Part shown: positions 8,529-15,955 of the stretch, piece by piece
Numbering within the stretch: position 1 is the first letter of the stretch
How the letters are laid out: the number at the start of each line of letters is the position of its first letter
NCBI GenBank assembly: GCA_017998915.1
Contig: JAGOCE010000004.1
Span: forward strand, 1 to 34,772
DNA from: Candidatus Ozemibacteraceae bacterium
GTDB taxonomy: Bacteria; Muiribacteriota; Ozemobacteria; Ozemobacterales; Ozemobacteraceae
DNA: 34,772 nt
Reading direction: 5' to 3'
The notes under the pieces: generated by a model
The model's database searches: none
The model's input: the letters and a program-made list of their open reading frames with translations, nothing else
Told to the model about the DNA's origin: nothing
Made by a program: the position numbers and the translations under genes

Positions 8529-9302
8529 TCAGGCCGTCGCGAGCAGGGTATCGAGCTCACGGATCCGGTCAGGGAGGCTGAAGGTTCTGTCACCGGGGAT
8601 CCGGGAGTCGAAAATCATGAATGTGATGAAACCGCTCTGGCCTGGCTTTCCGTGCACGACAATTCTGACGGGGAGGTCCAGGAGGGTCACTTCTCCGGGC
8701 TGTTGAAGGTCGGGAATTCCCTCGATCTCGAAGCAGGTGTCCTTCAACACCGTCTGTTTCTCGCGGGGGACCATCTCCAGCCGGATTCCAAGATGCTCCA
8801 TGATCTTCAGCAGGTGCTGCTTGCCGCGATAGGAGAGCCGGGCCTCGTAGCGGTCTTTTTCCATGGAAAGGTGAGACGTGCCGCCTGGTTGTTCGGACGC
8901 GATGATGCGCCTGAAAAAGGACTTCTTCGCTTTCACGGGTGCCGCGGCCGCCTGTGGCGTGAATCGGCCGATGAAATCTCGGATATGTGGCGATGTCCGC
9001 AGGGCATCGAAAATCTTCGTTTCGTTGTAGGAGCGTTCGTGGCCAAGCGGCGTGGCTTCGCTTCCTTCGTATGTCTGGGCCAGAATGGCAGGAAAAGCTT
9101 CCGCCAGCCGCTCGAAATCGCTCATCTCCAGGAAGAGCCCGGAACCCTCGGCTACGATCAGCCGAAAGATCGGAAGCTCCTGCGAAGAAAACGCGCGCTC
9201 TATCTTCGTCTGAATGGCTTCGAGTCTCTTCCTCCGGTTGTTCGATGTCGCCAACGTCTGAAACTCTGGCCAGAGAACAATTTTCCCATGCGAATCCGTC
9301 AT
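8529..9302 (-). CDS. Unknown cytoplasmic protein, 257 aa
   Basis: The frame runs MTDSHGKIVLWPEFQTL to a clear stop, with GC-rich codon usage like its neighbours. There is no signal peptide or transmembrane segment. The N-terminal half is helical (Lys/Arg-rich RRKRLEAIQTKIERAF); the C-terminal half alternates strands (EARLSYRG, RIVVHGKPGQSGFITFMIFDSR). I do not recognise the family. No Shine-Dalgarno site precedes the ATG; instead an AT-rich stretch with a perfect palindrome sits directly upstream. The 164 bases between this gene's stop and the TPR start hold only a 5-bp GC stem (CCCCG/CGGGG at about 8512-8529) and a short palindrome CGATATATCG. Confidence 0.75.
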   Translation of the reverse strand: MTDSHGKIVLWPEFQTLATSNNRRKRLEAIQTKIERAFSSQELPIFRLIVAEGSGLFLEMSDFERLAEAFPAILAQTYEGSEATPLGHERSYNETKIFDALRTSPHIRDFIGRFTPQAAAAPVKAKKSFFRRIIASEQPGGTSHLSMEKDRYEARLSYRGKQHLLKIMEHLGIRLEMVPREKQTVLKDTCFEIEGIPDLQQPGEVTLLDLPVRIVVHGKPGQSGFITFMIFDSRIPGDRTFSLPDRIRELDTLLATA

Positions 9303-9308
9303 ATATAT

Positions 9309-9326
9309 GAAATAATGTATTATTTC
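9309..9326. promoter_or_regulatory. Perfect 18-bp palindrome upstream of the 257-aa gene
   Basis: GAAATAAT-GT-ATTATTTC has two identical 8-base arms around a 2-base centre, ending 7 bases before the ATG of the 257-aa gene and about 10 bases after the stop of the DUF3006-like gene. It stands out from the GC-rich surroundings. Size and position fit a dimeric repressor operator overlapping the promoter or initiation region. The bound protein is unknown. Confidence 0.5.
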
Positions 9327-9336
9327 CGGTCTGATG

Positions 9337-9723
9337 TCATGAAAACAATTCGATGCCGCGGTCGAGGAATCTGAGCTTCTCGCGGAGCTGTTCCACGACC
9401 TCGGGGTCGGCGTTTTCGTCGGCTTCGGCCTGGTCGAGCGTCGCCTTCAGCCGATCGCGGCTGCGGGTCATGGCCTTGAGAAGAGCACCATCGGCCTTGA
9501 TTTTCAGGGGCTTCACGACCCTTTTCCTGGCGAACGACACGACCCTGCACAGGCCGTTCGGGTCCTCCGGAGGAATGACGACCAGATCAACCTCCTGGCC
9601 TTCCCGTGGGTCGGGCAGGTCCTTTTCGGAAATGTACAGTTCCCGGGAACCGTCGTCCGGCACGATGGCCGCCACTCCTCCGGTCATGCGATCGATCACC
9701 CCGGTCAATTTCAGAAGTTTCAT
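9337..9723 (-). CDS. DUF3006-like protein with C-terminal helix, 128 aa
   Basis: The ATG at 9723 is preceded by GGGGGGATT; the much longer upstream open frame (to 10572) runs antisense through the exonuclease and is not coding. Residues 1-75 (start MKLLKLTGVIDRMTGGVAAI, then ELYISEKDLPDPREGQEVDLVV) match the DUF3006 pattern: I-D-R-x-x-G-x-x-A-x-x, a short hairpin and a G-x-x-V strand. Residues 80-128 are a charged helical region (LLKAMTRSRDRLKATLDQAEAD) likely to form a coiled coil. Cytoplasmic; DUF3006 has no assigned function. The next gene on this strand starts 35 bases after the stop. Confidence 0.75.
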   Translation of the reverse strand: MKLLKLTGVIDRMTGGVAAIVPDDGSRELYISEKDLPDPREGQEVDLVVIPPEDPNGLCRVVSFARKRVVKPLKIKADGALLKAMTRSRDRLKATLDQAEADENADPEVVEQLREKLRFLDRGIELFS

Positions 9724-9883
9724 GGAATCCCCCCGAACGTCATTTCCTTCAAGATACTCCGCCCAACGTTGAAATGCCATTCCCCTTGGCCAGGCCGGCG
9801 TTTGCCGAAAGCGTCGGATGCCCCCTCTCGGCGAGCGCTGTCGGTCGCTGGCAAATCCATACGGCAAGAGCAACAACCGCTGA

Positions 9884-9912
9884 TTGACCTGGGGCCGCGG
9901 GATGGATACCAT
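9884..9912 (+). promoter_or_regulatory. Sigma-70-type promoter for the exonuclease gene
   Basis: TTGACC at 9884-9889, a 17-base spacer and TACCAT at 9907-9912. Expected initiation is about 7 bases downstream, at the A of the ATG (9919). No Shine-Dalgarno site is visible between, so a leaderless transcript is predicted. Confidence 0.5.
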
Positions 9913-9918
9913 TGCCGT

Positions 9919-10539
9919 ATGAAACCTTTCTCCCAATCCTTTCCCTTCGAACACACGCCGATCCGCTCGATTCCCTACGTCGTGCTCGATCTCGAGACGA
10001 CGGGATTCGCTCCGCCCATGGCCCAGGTGACGGAAGTGGCCATGATCTCGATCGCAGGTGACGCCGAGGAGCGGTTCGAGACGCTGATCGATCCGGGCGT
10101 GCCGATTCCCCAGAAGATCATCGAGCTGACCGGCATCACCGACGAGATGGTCCGTGGCAAGCCCACCATGCGGGAAGTCGTGCCCATTCTCGCCGGTGTT
10201 CTCCAAGGAAGCGTGTTCGTCGCGCACAACGCCCCATTCGACTGGGCGTTCATCAGCCATGCATGGCGCGAGTATTACCAGGTGCCGTTGCAGATGCCCT
10301 CGATGTGTACCCTGCGCCTCTCGCGCCAGTATCTCGGGCTTGCCACGAACAAGCTCGGCGCCGTGGCACAGCATTTCGGCGTGAAACTGAACGACGCACA
10401 CCGCGCCATGGGTGACACACTTGCCCTGAAAGGCGTCCTGAAAGAGTTTCTGACACTTCTCGAACGGAAAGGCATGCAGACGGGCGGCGATCTTCTCCGC
10501 GCGGGGCTGATCTTTCCGACGACGCCGCCTGCGCGCTGA
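9919..10539 (+). CDS. DEDDh 3'-5' exonuclease (DnaQ/PolC epsilon-like), 206 aa
   Basis: A single RNase T/DnaQ-fold exonuclease domain with all catalytic residues: Exo I D24-x-E26 (DLETTG), Exo II in AHNAPFDWAF (D108), and Exo III H161-x4-D166 (HRAMGD). The ELTGITDEMV motif at 69-78 and the PTMREV helix are typical of the stand-alone epsilon-like group. It removes nucleotides from 3' ends of DNA or RNA; whether it serves as a polymerase proofreader or a repair nuclease cannot be told. The ATG at 9919 was chosen because the domain begins soon after and an apparent promoter ends just before it; the open frame reaches back to 9769. Cytoplasmic, monocistronic, divergent from the DUF3006-like gene. 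Confidence 0.9.
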   Translation: MKPFSQSFPFEHTPIRSIPYVVLDLETTGFAPPMAQVTEVAMISIAGDAEERFETLIDPGVPIPQKIIELTGITDEMVRGKPTMREVVPILAGVLQGSVFVAHNAPFDWAFISHAWREYYQVPLQMPSMCTLRLSRQYLGLATNKLGAVAQHFGVKLNDAHRAMGDTLALKGVLKEFLTLLERKGMQTGGDLLRAGLIFPTTPPAR

Positions 10540-10871
10540 GGCGGCTTCAAACGACCTCTCGGTGAACCGCATTCCCTTTCCGCGTCATGAATGGCCCCGC
10601 AGCTGCGTCGTTCCTGGCGCAGCACCTGGGGCGCCCTTGTCCGGCAAGGTCCATAATCGGCTTCGGAAGCACGTTCTAACAACATTTCACGACTGGCACG
10701 AGGATTGCGCAACATCAGTTTGCCCTGACATCGAAGCGACCGATCGCACCGGTACCCCGCAGATGCCCCATTTGACTGAACTTATTCCGACCTCAAATCA
10801 TTCGTTCTCCGTCTCGCGGGCGGCAGTGATCACAGACTTCGACGGCGGGAGAGAATAGAGGAGGGAAGGCC
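10540..10871. other. 332-bp regulatory intergenic region
   Basis: No gene seen. It holds a stem GCTGCG/CGCAGC with a 10-base loop (10602-10623), extended by CCCC/GGGG (10595-10598 and 10628-10631), about 100 bases upstream of the predicted sigma-54 start, where enhancer-binding proteins usually bind. The sigma-54 promoter is at 10693-10708. A leader of about 150 bases ends in GAGGAGGGAAGG before the VIT-VWA start codon. Confidence 0.55.
10693..10708 (+). promoter_or_regulatory. Sigma-54 (RpoN) promoter
   Basis: CTGGCACGAGGATTGC matches the -24/-12 consensus (TGGCACG, four bases, TTGC) exactly, with GG and GC 12 bases apart. Predicted start at about 10720. It faces the VIT-VWA gene. Such promoters need an AAA+ enhancer-binding protein, none of which is in this window. 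Confidence 0.75.
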
Positions 10872-13481
10872 ATGATACGCACGTTATCGCTCATGATGAT
10901 GTTGGTCACGCTCGCGCTCGCAACGGTTCCCGCCACGGCGCTGCACCTGTATGGCCCGCAGGGGCAGCTCCCCATGCTCGAACAGCGCATCAAGGTGACA
11001 ATCGACAACCAGGTCGCCGTCACGAAGCTGGAACAGAGCTTCATCAACACGTCCGACGTCACCCAGGAGACAAGCTATCGGTTTCCGCTGAACGAAAAGG
11101 CGTCGGTTCAGGAGTTCGGCCTGACCGGCCCGAACGGCATTCGGCAGGTCGGCGCCATCGAAGAAAAACAGGATGCTCAGCAGATCTACCAGAACGCGCA
11201 GAACGCCGGCATGGTACCGGCAATGGCGCAGCAGGCCGATCCGAACAGTTTCGAGACGAAGGTCGGCGCCGTTCCCGCCGGCGGCAGGACAAAGATCGAT
11301 CTGACCTACAGCGAACTGCTCGATTATTCGAATGGTATCATTGCATATAATATACCAATGAATATTTCAAGCATCCAGCAGCGGAATCTCGACCTGGTCT
11401 CGGTCGTGATCGACATCCGTGATCAGAAGAAGATCGTCAGCGTCAAGACCCCCTCGCATCCCGCCCAGGCGCGGCGCATCGACGACAACCACTGGCAGGT
11501 GACGTTCGAGCGGTCGAAGGAGCTGCCGGCGGCCGATTTCCAGATACAGTATGAAGTCACGGCCCAGAGGATGGGCTTCAACTTCCTGTCGACCCAGCCC
11601 GACAAAGACGACAAGGGCTTCTTCATGATGATGCTCGCCCCCCAGGAAGTCGTCGACGCCGGCGACATCGTGGCCCGCGACATCGTATTCGTGCTCGACG
11701 TGTCGGGCAGCATGAGCGGCTACAAGATCAAGCAGACGAAGGCCGCCTACAACTTTTTCATCGACCATCTGAACGCCGATGACCGGTTCAACGTGATCTC
11801 CTTCTCTGATACGGCGACCGTCTGGAAAGACACGCTCGTCAGTGCCGACTCCTCGAACAGGGCCGACGCCAAGCGGTTCGTGTCGGACCTCGACACCTCG
11901 GGCGGAACGAATATCGATGAGGCCCTGCGGTCTGCCGTCAACCTGTTCGGAACGACCAAATCCACGAAAGCCATCGTGTTTCTCACCGACGGCGAGCCCA
12001 CGGTCGGCATCACAAATCCCAACGCCATCGCCACGAACATGAAGGGCCGGAACATCGCCGGCATACGCACTTTCACCCTCGGCGTGGGCGAGAACGTCTC
12101 CACGCAGCTTCTCGACCAGCTCGCCATCGAGAACCGTGGTGAAGCACTGTATGTGCATGAGAACGACACGCTCGAAGCGAAGCTGACGGGATTTTACGAA
12201 ACGATCAGCAAGCCACTGCTTGTGGACCTCGGCATCGACTGGGGCGGCATCAAGGTGTCGGAGCTGTATCCCAAGACGATTCCGAACATCTACAAGGGCT
12301 CCCAGGTCGTCATCGTCGGCCGGTATGAGGGAAGCGGCGTTGCGAGCCTGACCCTGCAAGGCACGCTCAACGGCTCCCCGCAGAGCTACCCCGTTTCCGC
12401 CGAGTTCGTGAAGAATACCGATGCCAATAAATTCGTCGCCCGCGTCTGGGCAAAGACCAAGGCCGACGACCTCATCAGGGAAATGCGCGCCTACGGAGAA
12501 AATACAGAGAAGAAGGCCGAAGTGATCCGGCTCAGCAAGACATACCAGTTCACCACCAGCTACACCTCGTTCGTCTCAGTTTCTCCCGAGCAGGTCGCCG
12601 CCGCGAAACCCGCCCACCAGAATTGGCAGCAGCAACAGCGGGCAAACACCTGGAACCATCATACCCGGGTCACGCCGTCTCAGGCACCGGCACCGGTTTC
12701 GATGCCCAGCTATGCAGCCTCCCCGGTCATGCCTCCTCAGGCGGGACAGGCCCGGCCGACCGTCACGGTCGTCTCGCGCCAGGAGGCCAAGCCGATCGGC
12801 ACATGGGGCGTATCGGGCTTCTTCCCGGCCGCGGTGCTCGTGCCCAATTTCCGGAAAGCCCGCGAGCAGGCTCGCGAAAAGGCGTGCTACGCCAACATGC
12901 GCGTGCTCCTCGGAGCCGTCGAGATGTATAACATGGATCAACCTTCGATGCTCCGCATGATCGATGACCAGGTCATCGACGGACTCCAGCAGTCCAATTA
13001 TCTGAAGGGCGGTATCAATAGACCCGAGTCAGGCTGTGCCTACCTGAGTTCCGGCGACATCACGAGCGGCGGCGTCATCTACTGTGCCCTGCATGGAACC
13101 ATCGAGCCCTCGAACATCGCAAACCTGAACTTCAAATACCAGGACAGCACCCCCTGGGAGACCAAGCTGTGGAACAACGTCCTGCAGCCCATCGTCAGCC
13201 TCGCCATCAATATCCCGATCTTCCTCATCGGCCTGTGGCTCACCTGGAAGATCATCACCCTCCCCTTCGTGTTTCTGAAACTCATCATCTACGGCCCCGA
13301 CGCGGAAGAGCCGGTCACGGAACCCACCTCCTGCATCCCGATCACTCACACCGAGCCGGTGAACGCCGAGGCACTTGATTCTGAACCCGTTTCCGGCCAT
13401 GATGGGAATACCGGGGAAACGCCCTGGGAATTGTCTGAAATCGAAGACCGTGATCCCGACGAGGGAGAGAAGAAGGAATGA
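10872..13481 (+). CDS. VIT-VWA protein with internal pilin-like domain, 869 aa
   Basis: A strong GAGGAGGG site precedes the ATG. Order: signal peptide 1-23; VIT domain about 25-150; linker; VWA domain about 268-440 with a complete metal-ion site (D276-x-S278-x-S280, T346, D373); a beta-rich region to about 585; a Gln/Pro/Ala linker; a pilin-like block at about 645-740 (LVPNFRKAREQAREKACYAN, then VLLGAVEMYN); a hydrophobic region about 767-808; and an acidic tail. VIT plus VWA is the inter-alpha-trypsin-inhibitor architecture of secreted or surface adhesion proteins. The pilin-like block matches the latter part of a type IV pilin helix and its continuation, but has no cleavable leader or Glu+5. 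It could let the protein pack against a pilus or pseudopilus. Driven by the sigma-54 promoter; followed after 32 bases by a membrane protein. Confidence 0.88.
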   Translation: MIRTLSLMMMLVTLALATVPATALHLYGPQGQLPMLEQRIKVTIDNQVAVTKLEQSFINTSDVTQETSYRFPLNEKASVQEFGLTGPNGIRQVGAIEEKQDAQQIYQNAQNAGMVPAMAQQADPNSFETKVGAVPAGGRTKIDLTYSELLDYSNGIIAYNIPMNISSIQQRNLDLVSVVIDIRDQKKIVSVKTPSHPAQARRIDDNHWQVTFERSKELPAADFQIQYEVTAQRMGFNFLSTQPDKDDKGFFMMMLAPQEVVDAGDIVARDIVFVLDVSGSMSGYKIKQTKAAYNFFIDHLNADDRFNVISFSDTATVWKDTLVSADSSNRADAKRFVSDLDTSGGTNIDEALRSAVNLFGTTKSTKAIVFLTDGEPTVGITNPNAIATNMKGRNIAGIRTFTLGVGENVSTQLLDQLAIENRGEALYVHENDTLEAKLTGFYETISKPLLVDLGIDWGGIKVSELYPKTIPNIYKGSQVVIVGRYEGSGVASLTLQGTLNGSPQSYPVSAEFVKNTDANKFVARVWAKTKADDLIREMRAYGENTEKKAEVIRLSKTYQFTTSYTSFVSVSPEQVAAAKPAHQNWQQQQRANTWNHHTRVTPSQAPAPVSMPSYAASPVMPPQAGQARPTVTVVSRQEAKPIGTWGVSGFFPAAVLVPNFRKAREQAREKACYANMRVLLGAVEMYNMDQPSMLRMIDDQVIDGLQQSNYLKGGINRPESGCAYLSSGDITSGGVIYCALHGTIEPSNIANLNFKYQDSTPWETKLWNNVLQPIVSLAINIPIFLIGLWLTWKIITLPFVFLKLIIYGPDAEEPVTEPTSCIPITHTEPVNAEALDSEPVSGHDGNTGETPWELSEIEDRDPDEGEKKE

Positions 13482-13513
13482 CCTTCTCCTGACGGCCGCA
13501 ATCGGAGGTTCGC

Positions 13514-14644
13514 ATGCCACAAAATGACCGCCCCCCATCCCGGACAGCGCTCAGGAAAACCGGGGCAACCGCCACCACCTCATCCTCTCCGATTGCGGCC
13601 GTCCACCCCGGCTCACGACTTCCCGCCAAAACCGCGACGCTCCCCACCGTCGCGGTTTCTCCCATCCGTGAACAGCGCAACTTCGTCGCCGGGACACTCG
13701 TGTCACTGGCCGGGTTCCTGGTGAATCTTTATATAGCATTTAAAATATACGGAGGCACGATCGAGGATCCCGAACGAAGCCTGGTGTTCATCGTTTTCCT
13801 CACGACGCTTCTCGTCTCGATGCACCAGCGCGATCCTGGCTGGTTCTTCGGCGGCCTCGCAGTGTTCTACGTTCCCCTCATCGCGCTCAAGGCCGGAATC
13901 GCTCTTCCGACGCTGGTTTCGGCCGGCGCGGCATTCGTGGCCGCCGCCGCCCTGGGCTGGATTCCGACCCACCGCCTGTTCGCCGTCGCCGGCGCGGCCG
14001 GGCAGAACCTCGGCGCCGTCGTCGACCGGAGCAGGGTCGTGAAACGCATTCTCCAGGCCGCCGGCGGAAAATCCGGCGGGGAGGCCCTCACCGACACAGA
14101 TCTCAACGAGTTCGTGAAGGTCGAAGCCGATGCGGCGCGTGTTCGGGGCTTTTTCAACGGCTCGGATCCATCTCTCGAGAAAATGCTCGGCGGTACGGCC
14201 GAACAGATCGACGGCCTCCTCGGCGACCATGCCCGACTTCTGCTTCGCTCGGCGCACCTTTGCTCCGTCATCGCGCAGACGGACCTTCCCTCGCTCGAAA
14301 GCGAACTCGCCGATCTCGTGAAGGAAGCTGCCGCCGCAACCGACGAGGTCGTGCGCGCCCAGTTGAGCGAGGCCGTCGAGATGAAGCGCCAGCGCATCGC
14401 TGAACTCGGCAAGCTCGACGTCTGCCGACAGAGAATCAAAGTCCAGCGGCTCCAGATCACCGAGACCATTCGGGGCACGTTCGACCGTCTCAATGCGTTG
14501 AAATTTTCCGACATTCAGACCCTCCAGTCCTCGTCAGATGCGATCTACGCGGGGCTCAAAAACGTGCGTCAGGACCTTGCCGCCCTCGAAAGCGGAATGC
14601 AGGAAGCCGAACTCTTTTCCAAGGGCGATCAACACCCCTCCTGA
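13514..14644 (+). CDS. Membrane protein with long cytoplasmic helical tail, 376 aa
   Basis: The ATG follows GGAGG. The first 50 residues are Pro/Thr/Ser-rich and probably disordered; then three or four hydrophobic segments (about 56-80, 88-102, 108-126, 129-150), then about 220 mostly helical residues (LESELADLVKEAAAATDEVV and similar) likely to form a coiled coil. No recognised domain; the arrangement resembles 5-bromo-4-chloroindolyl-phosphate-hydrolysis/toxic-anion-resistance type helical membrane proteins only in general shape. It is 32 bases after the VIT-VWA gene and probably cotranscribed from the sigma-54 promoter. Confidence 0.72.
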   Translation: MPQNDRPPSRTALRKTGATATTSSSPIAAVHPGSRLPAKTATLPTVAVSPIREQRNFVAGTLVSLAGFLVNLYIAFKIYGGTIEDPERSLVFIVFLTTLLVSMHQRDPGWFFGGLAVFYVPLIALKAGIALPTLVSAGAAFVAAAALGWIPTHRLFAVAGAAGQNLGAVVDRSRVVKRILQAAGGKSGGEALTDTDLNEFVKVEADAARVRGFFNGSDPSLEKMLGGTAEQIDGLLGDHARLLLRSAHLCSVIAQTDLPSLESELADLVKEAAAATDEVVRAQLSEAVEMKRQRIAELGKLDVCRQRIKVQRLQITETIRGTFDRLNALKFSDIQTLQSSSDAIYAGLKNVRQDLAALESGMQEAELFSKGDQHPS

Positions 14645-14710
14645 TGAAACCTTCGTGAGTGGTGTTCTTTTGCCAGACCCGGAGCAAGAGCCCCGGAATC
14701 TTCCTCGGCA

Positions 14711-14719
14711 TGCTATACT
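14711..14719 (+). promoter_or_regulatory. Extended -10 promoter for the sensor operon
   Basis: TGCTATACT is an extended -10 element (TGn plus TATACT, 5 of 6). No good -35 is seen, which extended -10 promoters tolerate. Start predicted at about 14726, leaving a short leader with AGAGGGG (14742-14748 area) before the GTG at 14759. Confidence 0.45.
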
Positions 14720-14758
14720 GACCACCGCCACATTCTGACAGAGAGGGGATATCCGAAG

Positions 14759-15955
14759 GTGCCTGCAACATCCGCGGCGGGAAATCTGCCGTGGCATCGG
14801 CGGCTGGCGGCCCGCGTCGTGTTGACGGCGATTCTGGCCGGCCTCGTTCCGATGCTTCTCGTCGGCGGGGCGCTGGCATGGCGCCTTCATGACGAATTGG
14901 TCGATCAGGCGATCAGAACGATGCAGACCCGCACAACCGCGATCAGGAACGGCATCGAATCGGTCATCGGCGGCTACGAGCGGCAGGCTTCGCTACTGGC
15001 CCAGACGCCTGAAATCCAGCGGTTCGACAGGGCCGGCCAGATGGAATCGCTGTACCGGTTTCTCGACCTGAACCCCGTCCTGTACAGCATTTTCGTCTAC
15101 GACGCGAGCGGCACCATCACGAACCTCGCGTTCCGAAACCGCGACCACGCCCTCGACGAGCATTTCATCGGCAGGAAGCTCGTCGGTTCGAAAAGCCCGT
15201 CGCTCCTCGCCGCCCAGGAGGCGCTTCTCACCGCCGTGCGGACCGGCAAAACCTCGTTCGCCGCGCAGATCGTCACCTCGTCGGGCGCCGACTCGCTCGT
15301 CATGCAGGTTCCGATCTTCGATTTCGCAACCCTGCGGCGCGTCATCGGCGTGCTCAGCTGCGCGATCAATCTCGACAGCCCCGAGCTCATCAACATCTTC
15401 AAGAACTACCCCCTCGCATCGGGAGACGTTCTCCTGCTCTGCGACCGGACCGGCAGCCTCATCACGTCCCGTGGGCAGCATCTTCCCGAAGGCCTGACCG
15501 GCATCGCCACGGCAGCAAGTCCGGCCTTTTCAGACGCTCCCGTTGACATCACCCTGGAGCTCGGCGGCCGCCCCTACCTCGGCGTCGTCACCCCGATGAA
15601 CATGCTTCACGGCCACCTGCTCGCGGCCCGTCCGCGCGAGGAGGTCCTCGGGCCACTCATGCACCTCCTGGCAGACCTCGCCGTCCTGCTCAGCCTCGGC
15701 CTTTTACTGGCGGCCGGGTTTGGCGCCGCGCTGGCATTCCCGCTCGCCGGCCATCTGAACCGTCTGTTCGTCGGCATCCGCGAGGTCGGCAACGGCGCCG
15801 TCTCCCATCGGCTTCCGGTCGAAGGGAACGACGAGCTCGCAGAAACCTGCCAGGCGTTCAACGATATGACCGCAACCCTCGAGAAGCACCGGCTCATGGA
15901 TGAGATCTGGCGCCGCGAATGGAACGGGCCGGGAAACGGACCGAACACGCCGTGA
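14759..15955 (+). CDS. Cache-HAMP membrane sensor without output domain, 398 aa
   Basis: GTG start with AGAGGGG upstream. Transmembrane helix 1 at about 18-41; a periplasmic region about 42-300 with double-Cache/PAS-like features (NPVLYSIFVYDASGTITNLA, then VMQVPIFDFATLRRVIGVLS, i.e. small-molecule sensor strands); transmembrane helix 2 at about 304-328; HAMP about 325-378 (ends NDELAETCQAFNDMTATLE). The protein stops 20 residues after HAMP: no histidine kinase, cyclase, phosphatase or methyl-accepting domain follows. The stop region shows no frameshift continuation, since the next frame encodes the transporter. It must signal through another protein or be a decoy or dimer partner. First of four overlapping genes. 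Confidence 0.8.
   Translation: MPATSAAGNLPWHRRLAARVVLTAILAGLVPMLLVGGALAWRLHDELVDQAIRTMQTRTTAIRNGIESVIGGYERQASLLAQTPEIQRFDRAGQMESLYRFLDLNPVLYSIFVYDASGTITNLAFRNRDHALDEHFIGRKLVGSKSPSLLAAQEALLTAVRTGKTSFAAQIVTSSGADSLVMQVPIFDFATLRRVIGVLSCAINLDSPELINIFKNYPLASGDVLLLCDRTGSLITSRGQHLPEGLTGIATAASPAFSDAPVDITLELGGRPYLGVVTPMNMLHGHLLAARPREEVLGPLMHLLADLAVLLSLGLLLAAGFGAALAFPLAGHLNRLFVGIREVGNGAVSHRLPVEGNDELAETCQAFNDMTATLEKHRLMDEIWRREWNGPGNGPNTP

Noticed and set aside
9724-10572. N-terminal extension of the DUF3006-like frame
   Set aside because: Runs antisense to the exonuclease; the ATG at 9723 has a G-rich ribosome site and starts the domain.
11367-12359. 330-aa minus-strand open frame
   Set aside because: Antisense to the VWA domain; Arg/Asp/His-rich and without a recognisable domain.
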